Assembly: GCA_965218235.1 (NCBI GenBank)
Contig: OZ244596.1
Location: 806,001-870,000 of the forward strand
DNA: 64,000 nt
Direction: 5' to 3'
DNA from: CADCWK01 sp965218235
Lineage (GTDB): Bacteria; Chloroflexota; Chloroflexia; Thermomicrobiales; UBA6265
Shown: positions 53,270-61,809 of the stretch, piece by piece
Position numbering within the stretch: the stretch's first letter is position 1
Layout of the letters: every line of letters begins with the position of its first letter
Translations under genes and position numbers: made by a program
The notes under the pieces: generated by a model
Database searches by the model: none
What the model was told of the DNA's origin: nothing
The model's input: the letters and a program-made list of their open reading frames with translations, nothing else

Positions 53270-55390
53270 CTACTCCGTCCGGCGGCCCAGCGCGCTCGGC
53301 CACCACATCTTCGGGCCGACGTCCAGCGTCAGGGCCGGGACCAGGACCGTGCGGACCAGCAGCGTGTCGAGCAGCACCCCGAAGGCGACCAGGAAGCCGA
53401 CCTCCGCCAGCACGACCAGCGGCAGCAGACCGAGCACCGCGAACGTCGCGGCCAGCACGACACCGGCCGACGTGATCACGCCGCCCGTGACCGTCAGACC
53501 GTGCAGCATCCCACGCCGCGTCCCCAGCGTCGCGCTCTCCTCATGGACGCGCCCCATCAGGAAGATGTTGTAGTCCACCCCCAACGCGACCAGGAAGACG
53601 AACCCGAGCAGCGGCACCGATGAGCCGACGGCGGCGAAGCCGAACAGGTACTCGAAGACGAAGACCGACACCCCCAGCGCGGCGAGATACGAGATCACCA
53701 CCGTGATGATCAGCAGCACCGGCGCCAGCAGCGACCGCAGCAGCAGGCAGAGCACGACGAAGACGACCAGCAGGATCAGCGGCACGACCACCGTCCGGTC
53801 CCGCGCGTCCGATTCCTGGACGTCGTAGCTCTCGGCGTCCGGCCCACCGACCAGTGCGTCGGCCCCCGGCACCGCCCCGACCCGCTCCCGCAATTCCTGG
53901 ATCGCATTGAACGAGGCCGTCGTCGCCGGCTGGGTGGTCAGGGTCACCGCCAGCGAGACCAGCCCGTTGGCCCGACCAGCCTCCTGGACGCTGGCGACGG
54001 TTGGGACCGCGTCGATCGCGGCGACCGTCGCGTCGGCGGCCGACTCGTTGGCGATCACGGTCGTCGGTGCGGAAGCGCCGGCCGGGAAGCTCTCGGCCAG
54101 CAACTGCTGCCCGACGACGGAGTCGGGCTGGGTCGTGAACTGGTCGTTCTGGCTGAGGTTGGTGTCGATCCGGAGGACGCCGAAGGCGAGGACGATCAGC
54201 AGGATGACCATTCCGACCCAGACGCGCCGCGGACCAGCCGCCACAAACCGGCCGACCCGCGCCCAAATCGTCGTCTCCTCGTTGGCGACGTCTCCGAAGC
54301 GCGGCACGAACGGCCAGAACACCCGCCGGCCGACGATGACGAGGATCGCCGGAAGCAGCGTTAGCATCGCCAGGACCGCCGCGACGATCCCGGCCGCACC
54401 GATTGGTCCGAGGCTCCGGTTCGAGTTCAGATCGGCGACGAGCAGGCAGAGCAGCCCGATCGTGACCGTCGTGGCGGAGGCGACGATCGCCGGGCCGGCC
54501 CGGCGGAGCGCCACGGCCATCGCCGTCGCGGGCCGCTCGTGACGGCGGAGCTCCTCCCGGTAGCGCGAGATCAGGAGCAGGGCATAGTCCGTCCCCGCGC
54601 CGAAGACCAGCACCGGCAGGATGCCCGTGCTCTGGCCGTCGGCCTGGACGCCGAACAGCTCGACCAGCCCGTAGGCGCCGGCCGTCGCGAGCCGGTCGGC
54701 CAGCGCGACGGTGACGAGCGGGACCAGCCAGAGGAACGGGCTCCGGTAGGTGATCAGCAGGATGATCGCGACGACGATCGCGGCCGAGCCAAGCAGGCGC
54801 CCGTTGATCCCGCTGAAGACATCGACGAGATCGACCGTGAAGCCGGCCGCGCCCGTGACGCTGGCGTCGAGCCCGTCCGGCGACGTGCCGATGATGTCCC
54901 GCATCACCGGGACATCGTCGTACATGTTGTCCTCGGCGGCGGGGATCGTGACGCTGACGAGACCGGCCTGGCCGTCCTCCGACGGGATCAGCGGCCCGAC
55001 CGGCTGGTCATCGGGCAACTGCTGGGCGATCTGCTGGCGCTGCGCCTCGATCGCCGCCAGGTCGTCGGGCGTCAGCCCACCCTCGCGCCGGTAGATGAGC
55101 ACCGCCGTCGCGGTGTCGTCGGTCTGGAAGGACGACTGGAGCTGGGCGACCTTCGCCGAGTCGGCGCTGTCCGGCAGGAACGCCAGTGACCCGTTCTGCT
55201 GGACGTCGGTCAGCCTGGCGGCCAGGGGCGTCGTCACGGCGATCAGCACGACCCAGACGATGACCATCGCCCAGCGGACCGGGGCGCTCGCCAGCGGCCG
55301 GACCAGTCGCCGGACGAGGGGATGCGCGGTATCGTCGCGGGGGTCGCCGTGCGGATCGTCAGACACCGGACGGGTCGCGCGGTCAGCCAT
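53270..55390 (-). CDS. MMPL/RND-family transporter, second copy
   Basis: 706 aa from ATG 55390; the frame extends to 55636 but the added residues cover a repeat. Two six-helix halves with large extracytoplasmic loops. First helix: VRWAMVIVWVVLIAVTTPLA. Halves are marked by VFGAGTDYALLLISRYREEL and VALGVDYNIFLMGRVHEESA, equivalent to the GIDYALF/AMDYEVF motifs of the other MMPL protein in the window. It probably exports a lipid, siderophore or drug. No regulator is adjacent. Confidence 0.9.
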   Translation of the reverse strand: MADRATRPVSDDPHGDPRDDTAHPLVRRLVRPLASAPVRWAMVIVWVVLIAVTTPLAARLTDVQQNGSLAFLPDSADSAKVAQLQSSFQTDDTATAVLIYRREGGLTPDDLAAIEAQRQQIAQQLPDDQPVGPLIPSEDGQAGLVSVTIPAAEDNMYDDVPVMRDIIGTSPDGLDASVTGAAGFTVDLVDVFSGINGRLLGSAAIVVAIILLITYRSPFLWLVPLVTVALADRLATAGAYGLVELFGVQADGQSTGILPVLVFGAGTDYALLLISRYREELRRHERPATAMAVALRRAGPAIVASATTVTIGLLCLLVADLNSNRSLGPIGAAGIVAAVLAMLTLLPAILVIVGRRVFWPFVPRFGDVANEETTIWARVGRFVAAGPRRVWVGMVILLIVLAFGVLRIDTNLSQNDQFTTQPDSVVGQQLLAESFPAGASAPTTVIANESAADATVAAIDAVPTVASVQEAGRANGLVSLAVTLTTQPATTASFNAIQELRERVGAVPGADALVGGPDAESYDVQESDARDRTVVVPLILLVVFVVLCLLLRSLLAPVLLIITVVISYLAALGVSVFVFEYLFGFAAVGSSVPLLGFVFLVALGVDYNIFLMGRVHEESATLGTRRGMLHGLTVTGGVITSAGVVLAATFAVLGLLPLVVLAEVGFLVAFGVLLDTLLVRTVLVPALTLDVGPKMWWPSALGRRTE

Positions 55391-55590
55391 GATCCCTGAA
55401 CTCCCTCTCCTCAGCCCGGCAGGGCGCGCCACCCGGCGGCTCGCGGTTCCGGTGCAGTCTACCGGCAGGATGTGACCGCGTGATGATAGTGGGTTGCCGG
55501 TTGTCCTGGAGGGACCGACCAGCGACCTCGCGGACCGGCCAACGGCCGTGTCGCCCCACCACATCCAGAGCCGAATGGGAATCCGAGTAC
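55391..55590. other. MMPL leader, no gene
   Basis: Non-coding leader preceding the tandem repeat block; should contain the MMPL promoter on the minus strand. Nothing recognisable otherwise. Confidence 0.4.
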
Positions 55591-55739
55591 GAATCGTACG
55601 AACCCCCAAGCGGGCGGCTGGGGACGCGAAGATCAAGCCGACAGGGTCATACGAAGAAGAATCGTACGAACCCCCAAGCGGGCGGCTGGGGACGCGAAGA
55701 TCAAGCCGACAGGGTCATACGAAGAAGAATCGTACGAAT
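55591..55739 (+). repeat. 68-bp tandem repeat, two copies plus a partial third
   Basis: Units start at GAATCGTACGAA at 55591, 55659 and 55727 (the last only 13 bp long). The two full units appear identical over all 68 bp, so the duplication is recent. The end of each unit, CGAAGAAGAATCGTACGAA, occurs in inverse orientation near 56325-56343 and, with one or two changes, near 56461-56478. Confidence 0.9.
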
Positions 55740-56542
55740 CGCGGAGTGGGCGGTCGCGGTTGGGTGGTTAGGGCCAGAGAGATCAGCCTGATCCCAGGAC
55801 GGCAAATGACACTGCACCTTGCCCCAGACACACCTGCACCGACTGCGTGGGTCCCCGGTTGCGGCTCGGCCTCAAACGGAGTCCAGGTCAGAAGCAGGCT
55901 GATCTAACCGTGTCATACGGCATCAGGGTCATGGACGCGTCGATCCAAACGGTTCACGGCAGAGCTCGCCTCTCGTCGCCGCCGCAGCAGTCCAGGCGGC
56001 CCTCGGACGGGCAAGGCAGAGCACAAACCGGCAGCGGGAGTCGGGCCTGCCCGACGCAATGGGCACGGCCTGGCCATGACCGGTCCTCAAGGGACCGGCT
56101 GAATGACATCGGTTTGGGAAGCCGGTGAACACACCGCGACGTCATGTGATCGCCGCCTCGCCGTGAACCGTCATCGTCGCATCCGATGTCATACGGCCGG
56201 TCTCTCCGGGCCGGCGTGCTTGTCAGAACGACATGGCCGAACCAACGGCGGTCCACCACCGTCTGACGGCGCGATCAACGACCGCTGGGTAGTCGACCGG
56301 ACTCCGCACAAGATATCTACCGATTCGTACGATTCTTCTTCGCATTCAGAGTCCCTCGCTGCCCCGAACTCCGTGGCTTTGGCTTCCCAAGACGTGATTC
56401 GTCCGATTCAGATTCGCTCGCTGGCCCGAGCCACCTACCCCCGGCCCGCTGTGACGCAGTTCGTATGATTCTTCTTCGTATTCAGATTCATCCTGTTGCC
56501 CGCCAAGTCCCTGATCGCTGGGAGAACGGCGGCGCCGCCGCC
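55740..56542. other. 803-bp structured non-coding region
   Basis: No gene is credible on either strand. Several perfect hairpins are present: GTCGGG/CCCGAC at 56040-56055, and CCGGTCC/GGACCGG at 56080-56098. The latter competes with ACCGGCT/AGCCGGT (56094-56126). A GGGAAGCCGGTGAA stretch at 56116-56129 resembles the conserved core of cobalamin riboswitches, but no gene follows on that strand. Near 56325-56500 three diverged copies of GATTCttcttcgNATTCAGA - TCGCTGnCC occur. The region may hold a structured RNA or decayed element. Confidence 0.4.
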
Positions 56543-58429
56543 TCAGTCCGCGACGGCGGCTTCCAGGCTCGCCGGCTGCTCCGCGAACTGGGTCCGGTAC
56601 AGCTCCTCGTACCGGCCACCAAGCACCAGCAGCTCATCATGGCTGCCCCGCTCGACGATCCGCCCGGCCTCGATCACGAGGATCAGGTCGGCCGCCCGGA
56701 CCGTCGAGAGCCGGTGCGCGATCACGACCGCCGTCCGGCCCGACAGGGCTTCGGCGAGCGCCGCCTGGACGGCCGCCTCCGAGGTCGAGTCCAGCGAGGC
56801 CGTCGCCTCGTCCAGGATCACGACCCACGGCCGGGCCAGCAGCATCCGCGCGATCGTCAGGCGCTGGCGCTCGCCACCGGAGAACCGGTAGCCGCGCTCG
56901 CCGACGACCGTCTCCAGCCCGTCCGGGAGCTCCCTAATCAGGTCGACCAGCCGGGCCCGGCGGAGCGCCACCCAGAGCTCGTCCTCCGTCGCCTCCGGCC
57001 GGGCAAGCAGCAGGTTGGCGCGGAGGCTGTCGTGGAACAGGTGGCCGTCCTGCGTCACCATCCCGATCGTCCGCCGGATCGACTCGGCCGACAGGTCACG
57101 GACATCGACGCCGGACAGCCGCACGGCGCCCTCATCGACGTCGTAGAGCCGCGGGACGAGCTGGGCGATCGTCGACTTGCCGGCCCCCGACGACCCGACC
57201 AGCGCCACCAATTGCCCCGGCTCGACCCGGAACGAGACATCGTGCAGCACCTCGACGCCGCCGCGGGTGTCGAGGGTCGAGACCTCCTCCAGCGACGCCA
57301 GCGAGACCTTGTCGGCCGACGGGTAGGCGAAGGAGACGTTCTCGAACTCGACCGAGACCGGCCCGTCCGGAACGGCCCGCGCGTCGGGCCGGTCCGAGAT
57401 CAGCGGCTTGAGGTCCAGCACCTCGAAGACCCGCTCGAAGCTGACAAGGGCCGTCATCACCGCGACCCGGGCGCTGGCCAGGGCGATCAGCGGCGCGTAG
57501 AGCCGGGTCAGCAGCAGGGCCAGCGCGACGACGGAACCGGCGTCCAGCTGCCCGCGAAGGGCGTAGAACCCGCCGAGCCCGTAGACGGCCGCCAGCGCCA
57601 GCGCCGAGACCAGCGTCAACGCGGTCACGAAGACGAACTGGACCATCGCCGAGCGGACGCCGATGTCCCGGACGCGGCTGGCCCGGGCGGCGAACTCGGC
57701 CGACTCCTCCCTGGGGCGACCGAACAGCTTCACCAGCGTCGCGCCGGGGGCCGAGAACCGCTCGGTCATCTGCGAGCTCATCATCGCGTTGTAGTCGGCC
57801 GATTCCCGCTGGAGCCTGGCCAGCAGCGAGCCCATCCGCCGGGCCGGTAGGACGAAGACCGGCAGTAGCAGCAGTGCGACCAGGGTGATCTGCCACGAGA
57901 TTCCCAGCATGACGACCAGCGTCAGGGCCAGGGTGACGACATTGCTGACCACACCGGAGAGGGTGTCGCTGAAGGCCCGCTGCGCGCCGATCACGTCGTT
58001 GTTCAGCCGGCTGACGAGGGCGCCGGTCCGGGTCCGGGTGAAGAACGCGATCGGCATGCTCTGGACGTGGTCGAACACGGCCGTCCGGAGCTGGAGGATC
58101 AGGCTCTCGCCGATGCTGGCCGACAGCCAGCGGGTCAGGACGCCGATGCCCGCCTCCGCGATGGCGATCCCGCCGATGATGGCGGCCAGCCGGATGACCG
58201 TGGCCTCCGCGCCGCCGTCGGTGATCGTGTTGACGACCCGCCCGGCCAGTGTCGGGGTCGCGACCGCGAGGACGGCCGAGACGACGCTCAGGATGAGGAA
58301 CAGGACCAGGCGCCGGCGATGGGGCCGGGCGAAGGTGCCGATCCGCCGCAGCGTCGCCTTCGAGAGCGTCCGGCGCGGCTCGTCGCCACGCATGGCGTAG
58401 CGCATCGAGGTGTAGGCGGTCGATTCCAT
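56543..58429 (-). CDS. ABC exporter, fused membrane and ATPase domains
   Basis: 628 aa from ATG 58429; the frame goes to 58741 but the added part is repeat-like. Half-transporter with six membrane helices (first RRRLVLFLILSVVSAVLAVA) and the cytoplasmic loop motif TRTGALVSRLNNDV. The nucleotide-binding domain has Walker A VGSSGAGKST, signature FSGGERQR (LSGGE in most), Walker B VVILDEATASLD and switch VIAHRLST. An acidic insertion (ASLEEVSTLDTRGG) precedes the ATPase domain. It should act as a homodimer exporting lipids or drugs (MsbA/LmrA-like). No second half-transporter gene is adjacent. Confidence 0.9.
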   Translation of the reverse strand: MESTAYTSMRYAMRGDEPRRTLSKATLRRIGTFARPHRRRLVLFLILSVVSAVLAVATPTLAGRVVNTITDGGAEATVIRLAAIIGGIAIAEAGIGVLTRWLSASIGESLILQLRTAVFDHVQSMPIAFFTRTRTGALVSRLNNDVIGAQRAFSDTLSGVVSNVVTLALTLVVMLGISWQITLVALLLLPVFVLPARRMGSLLARLQRESADYNAMMSSQMTERFSAPGATLVKLFGRPREESAEFAARASRVRDIGVRSAMVQFVFVTALTLVSALALAAVYGLGGFYALRGQLDAGSVVALALLLTRLYAPLIALASARVAVMTALVSFERVFEVLDLKPLISDRPDARAVPDGPVSVEFENVSFAYPSADKVSLASLEEVSTLDTRGGVEVLHDVSFRVEPGQLVALVGSSGAGKSTIAQLVPRLYDVDEGAVRLSGVDVRDLSAESIRRTIGMVTQDGHLFHDSLRANLLLARPEATEDELWVALRRARLVDLIRELPDGLETVVGERGYRFSGGERQRLTIARMLLARPWVVILDEATASLDSTSEAAVQAALAEALSGRTAVVIAHRLSTVRAADLILVIEAGRIVERGSHDELLVLGGRYEELYRTQFAEQPASLEAAVAD

Positions 58430-58649
58430 GTGGGGGAAGTCCTGTCGGTGAGAAGGTGGGAGAAGGTGGGGTGAGTCGAGGATTGCGACCGGACGAGCGA
58501 TCGGGTCGCGAACCGGCCGATGAGAGAGAGCGACACGCTCATGGTCGGTCAGAGGCGTCCCGGCGCGCATCACCCTTCCGGGCAGGCAGGGCCGGAACAT
58601 CCCATGCCGATTCGCTGCCAACCGTGGAGCACACGACCGATCGGCCGCC

Positions 58650-58686
58650 GCGCTGAGACGCCGAGACGCAGAGACGCAGAGACGCC
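58650..58686 (+). repeat. Short tandem repeat (GAGACGC units)
   Basis: CTGAGACGCCGAGACGCAGA followed by two further GAGACGC blocks, four or five 7-9 bp units in the leader between the exporter and the DUF3037 gene. Non-coding. Confidence 0.6.
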
Positions 58687-58783
58687 GATCCGTCGCGGTC
58701 GCCGGCCCGTCAGCGCCACGTGTCCTGTCGAGGACCATCACCCCAACCGGCGTCGCGGACGCGTGGTCGCCGTTCGCCTGATC

Positions 58784-59188
58784 CTATCGGCGATCGGCAA
58801 GACCGAGCATCTCGGCGAAGGCGTCGTCCAGCGCCCGCGCCGGGTCAGTGCAAATCCCGGTGTGGATCGGGCCGGCCTGGACGATGGTGCTCTGGGGCGC
58901 GACGACCCAGTGGAACCGTTCCGCCTGCGTCAGTTGCCCGATCGGGCCAGAGCCGGCTGCCCCGGCGCAGATCAGCGGCACGATCTCCAGCCGCTCCCGG
59001 ATCGCGTCGAGGTCGGCGTCCGGCGCGATCGCCCGCAGCGCCAGCTCCCGCGCCTCGCCCAGCCCCACCCGCGCCCCAAGGAAGCGTCGTGCCCGGCAGA
59101 ACAGGACCACCCCGGCGTTGATCGCCTCGCCCCGCTCCACCCGCGGCACCACCCGGATGACGGCGTACTCGAACCGGACCCACGTCAT
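58784..59188 (-). CDS. DUF3037 family protein, HipA-kinase partner
   Basis: 134 aa. Starts with YAVIRVVPRVERGEAINAGVVLFCRARR, which matches the DUF3037 N-terminus; the rest is helical with LAADADLDAI-like segments and QLTQAERFHWVVAPQSTI. DUF3037 genes commonly stand next to a HipA-family kinase gene, and one is present here (60058-60849), but now 870 bp away because two hairpin repeats and a broken gene lie between. The joint function of the pair is unknown. ATG 59188. Confidence 0.8.
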   Translation of the reverse strand: MTWVRFEYAVIRVVPRVERGEAINAGVVLFCRARRFLGARVGLGEARELALRAIAPDADLDAIRERLEIVPLICAGAAGSGPIGQLTQAERFHWVVAPQSTIVQAGPIHTGICTDPARALDDAFAEMLGLADRR

Positions 59189-59365
59189 CCGCCCACCGTG
59201 TCCTGTCGTTCGATCGGAACCCCGATGGGCACACGCCGATCATTCCCGGAATCGGTCACCGTATCCCACAAGCTCGGGCCATTACCCTGCAACCTCAGGC
59301 TGTCCGTACCCTGCGAGCTCGGCTCATTCTCCTGCAAGCTCGAGAGGGTTGCGATGGAAGCGCGC

Positions 59366-59464
59366 GGGTGGCGGAGCAGACCCCTCCCCCAGCCCCTCCC
59401 CGGCTCACCTGCTTGCTCATCCCCTGAAGCGGATTCGGCTCCGCAGGTGCCCGGAGAGGGGGGT
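59366..59464 (-). repeat. GC-hairpin repeat, copy E
   Basis: Inverse orientation, very close to copy A: GGTGGCGGAGCAGACCCCTC, CCCAGCCCCTCCCCGGCTCA, core CTGAAGCGGATTCGGCTCC, end GCCCGGAGAGGGG. With copy F it forms an inverted pair 150 bp apart. Confidence 0.75.
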
Positions 59465-59617
59465 AGATCGCTGTAGCGGGAACGGCGCATTCGAACAAGA
59501 ACGACTGTAGTCGTCATAGCGGGCGGTGGAGCGCTTTTATTCGATGACGCCAACAGCGTCGGCCATCGGCTACGGCCGTTCTCATGTGAAGCTTCTTCTC
59601 CCCCTTCAGCCGTCTGC

Positions 59618-59696
59618 ACCCCTCTCCGGGCGTGAGCACCGCAGTGCGAAACGAGCCGGGGAGGGGCTGGGGGAGGGGGCTGCTCCGCCACCCGCG
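59618..59696 (+). repeat. GC-hairpin repeat, copy F
   Basis: CCCCTCTCCGGGCGTGAGCA, core CACCGCAGTGCG, then GAGCCGGGGAGGGG, CTGGGGGAGGGG and GCTGCTCCGCCACC. It directly truncates the AlbA_2-like gene start at 59722-59835. The space between E and F (59465-59617) shows no gene. Confidence 0.75.
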
Positions 59697-59721
59697 CGCT
59701 GCCGATGCATCCCACGGGAGC

Positions 59722-59835
59722 GGGAAACCTCTGGCGACATTCCTTGTACTCCAGATCGGCCGCCTCGCTGGCATCGAGCCGGTCGAGGAGATCAAGCAAC
59801 GAATCCTCCGCTGCTGACTTCGATACATCACTCAT
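59722..59835 (-). pseudogene. AlbA_2/Schlafen-like gene, N-terminal remnant
   Basis: ATG 59835 overlaps the stop of the small membrane protein gene as ATGA, and the first 38 codons read as a genuine start: MSDVSKSAAEDSLLDLLDRL and then ADLEYKECRQRFP. The E-x-K-E-C-like segment resembles the first strand of AlbA_2 (Schlafen) DNA-binding domains (family E-x-L/V-E-F/Y-K-E). After it the frame runs into the GC-hairpin repeat F and becomes low-complexity Pro/Arg sequence. The gene therefore lost most of its body. Confidence 0.5.
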
Positions 59836-60086
59836 CGTCGCCGCCCATCTCCGGCCGGGCGGTTGAGCAGCGTGAACAGCCCGCCGAGCACCAGGGCCAG
59901 CGGCACAGCCCAGAGGACGAACAGCCGGATCACCCGCTCCGTCTCGAAGCGGCCGAAGGCGATCGCGACGAACAGGGCCAGCACCGCGGCCATGACGATG
60001 GCGCGGGTCCAGATCTGCCGGACCGTCGGTGGGGTCGCGGGAGTTCGCCTCGGCGGCTCAGGCGGGCTGGATGGCGCTGCGGGCAC
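59832..60086 (-). CDS. Small membrane protein, two helices
   Basis: 84 aa from GTG 60086, which has GGAGGAGG at 6 bases. N-terminus Pro-rich and cytoplasmic, then helices IVMAAVLALFVAIAFGRF and VIRLFVLWAVPLALVLGGLF, with a basic end (RPAGDGRRR). No family recognised. It overlaps the 3' end of the HipA-like gene by 29 bp and the next gene by 4 bp, so all three are translationally coupled. Confidence 0.7.
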   Translation of the reverse strand: MPAAPSSPPEPPRRTPATPPTVRQIWTRAIVMAAVLALFVAIAFGRFETERVIRLFVLWAVPLALVLGGLFTLLNRPAGDGRRR

Positions 60087-60849
60087 GGTCGGCCTCCTCC
60101 GTGAAGCGATCGGCGGCCGCCAGCCGGCGGACGAAGTAGTCGACGTAGGCCACCCGGTGGGCGTCGGCATCGGCGAAGCCGGCCTGGTCGCCCAGCCATC
60201 CGTCCGGCACCAGCGCAAGGATTCGGGTCAGCTCGGTCTCATCGAGCCGCGACCGCAGCTCGGCATCGGCCGCGGCGATGGGTCCGGCGAACGACAGCAG
60301 GACGTGGTCCTGAACCCGGCCGAACGGCGTCCGCGCCTGCGTCGGCACATCGTTCCAGGTGTGATGGAAGTACATCGCCGCCCCATGGTCGATCAGCCAG
60401 AGGTTGCGGTGCCAGCGCAGCAGGTTGGTGTTGCGGGCCGTCCGGTCGACGTTCGTGACGAGGGCGTCGAACCAGACGATCCGGGCCGCGAGGTCCGGGT
60501 CCGGAGGCGACGCGGCGACCGGGTCGAACGTCAGCGAGCCGGGCAGGTAGTCCATCCCCAGGTTCAGCCCGACGCTCCGAACGAGAAGGTCCTGGATTTC
60601 CTGATGCGGTTCGGCCCGGCCGAACTCCGGGTCGATCTCGACCAGCACGAGCTCCGGCACGGGCAGTCCGAGCGTCCGGCCCATCTCCCCGGCGACGACC
60701 TCGGCGACGAGCGCCCGCGGTCCCTGGGCGGCGGCGCGGAACTTGACGACGTACATGCCGTCGTCGTCCGCCTCGGCGATGGCGGGCAGCGAGCCCCCCT
60801 CGCGCAGCGGCGTGACGTATCGGGTGGCGATGACCGTCCGGAGCGGCAT
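60058..60849 (-). CDS. HipA-family kinase-like protein
   Basis: 263 aa from ATG 60849. It starts MPLRTVIATRYVTPLREGGS and contains MYVVKFRAAAQGPRALVAEV (Lys of the ATP site), then LAARIVWFDALVTNVDRTAR with N-x-D catalytic loop (TNVDRTARNTNLL) and LWLIDHGAAM where D-x-G/DHG holds Mg2+. It is a compact HipA-like kinase without the N-terminal HipA_N domain and without a HipB-type antitoxin. It is grouped with the DUF3037 protein in other genomes. Substrate unknown. Confidence 0.75.
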   Translation of the reverse strand: MPLRTVIATRYVTPLREGGSLPAIAEADDDGMYVVKFRAAAQGPRALVAEVVAGEMGRTLGLPVPELVLVEIDPEFGRAEPHQEIQDLLVRSVGLNLGMDYLPGSLTFDPVAASPPDPDLAARIVWFDALVTNVDRTARNTNLLRWHRNLWLIDHGAAMYFHHTWNDVPTQARTPFGRVQDHVLLSFAGPIAAADAELRSRLDETELTRILALVPDGWLGDQAGFADADAHRVAYVDYFVRRLAAADRFTEEADRARSAIQPA

Positions 60850-60937
60850 CCAAAGGTTCCTCGTCACGGCCCGCCGAGCGGCGCGCCGGACCCGAAGCCT
60901 ACCCGGTTTGGGCCAGTCCGGCGACCATACGACGCGA

Positions 60938-61366
60938 TCAGCCGGCCGGGCGACCGGCGACCGCGAGCCGGGTCGCCGCCGGGACGATCTGTTCGCCAAA
61001 CAGCTCCAGCACACCCGGCCGGTGCATCCCGGGGATGATCAGGACGGCATGGTCGATCCCGAGCCCAGCCAGTTTCCGGAGCGTCTCGAGGAACTGGTCG
61101 GGCGACTGCGTCTCACCCGAGCCATCAGCGGTAACCGGAGCGTGGAGCTGGACCGTCTTCTCGATCTCCGCGTCGTCGCGTCCGATCGCCTCGCAGTGCC
61201 CGCGCAGCACCTCGAGCTTGTGGGGCAGCTCGGGCGTCGCGTACAGATTGCAGGCGTCGGCGTACCGTGCCACCAGCCGCAGGGTCTTCCGCTCGCCCGC
61301 GCCGCCAACGAGGATCGGCGGATGCGGCCGCGAGATCGGCTGAGGCCGATTGAGCGTCTCCGCGTT
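60938..61366 (-). pseudogene. LLM-class F420-dependent oxidoreductase, C-terminal fragment
   Basis: Readable from NAETLNRPQPISRPHPPIL through GGAGERKTLRLVARYADACN to the stop at 60938, about 142 codons, the C-terminal half of a luciferase-like (LLM) flavin/F420 oxidoreductase. The N-terminal half is missing, and at 61364-61367 the sequence switches to the DNA methyltransferase fragment, in a different frame. An internal ATG at 61273 could initiate a meaningless 111-aa piece. The gene is dead. Confidence 0.8.
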
Positions 61367-61718
61367 TGATGCTGACGGCGATCCAGTGCCGGAAGGTCAA
61401 CGGCTCGGAGAGGTACGTCCCGATCGGGATGTTCCACTTCGGCAGGTTGTAGGTGAAGAGTGACCCGCCCGGAGTCAGGACGCGGACGCACTCGTTCAGC
61501 GGCACGCGGCGCCATTCGAGGTACTCGGCTTCGTTCATGTCATCGGACGGATGGGTGCCGTAGTCCTTTTTAGGGTTGAAGGGCGGGTCGGCGAGCACCA
61601 GGTCGATCGAGCCGTCCGCGATCGTCGGCAGGACACTGAGGCCAGCGTCCTCGTACAGCCGACCATGCGGAAACTCATAAATTGGGGTAAGGGGCAATTC
61701 GTGCTGCTTAGCGGCCAT
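61365..61718 (-). pseudogene. DNA methyltransferase (N4/N6 type), N-terminal fragment
   Basis: 118 codons from ATG 61718: MAAKQHELPLTPIYEFPHGR, then VLADPPFNPKKDYG with the catalytic DPPF motif (family DPPY/DPPF), NECVRVLTPGGSLFTYNLPK and LTFRHWIAVSIK, where intact enzymes continue into the target-recognition and SAM-binding parts. It stops at the fusion with the LLM fragment. The frame reads on to 61125 through LLM DNA as nonsense. The methyltransferase was probably part of a restriction-modification or BREX-like set, now lost. Confidence 0.8.
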
Positions 61719-61756
61719 GATCTTCCTGCTTAGAACACGCGATCTACACGTGCAAT

Positions 61757-61762
61757 TATAAT
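61757..61762 (+). promoter_or_regulatory. Candidate -10 element of AbiJ-like gene
   Basis: TATAAT at 61757-61762, 48 bp before GTG 61810, in the AT-rich divergent gap between the methyltransferase fragment and the AbiJ-like fragment. No good -35 hexamer is found at 17 bp. Confidence 0.4.
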
Positions 61763-61809
61763 CCCAGCAGTGATGGCGACGAGAGCAAGTGGCGAAGTTA
61801 GGAGCGTAT

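Noticed and set aside
59185..59835. 216-codon minus-strand ORF as an intact gene
   Set aside because: Only the first 38 codons look genuine; the rest translates hairpin repeats F and E.
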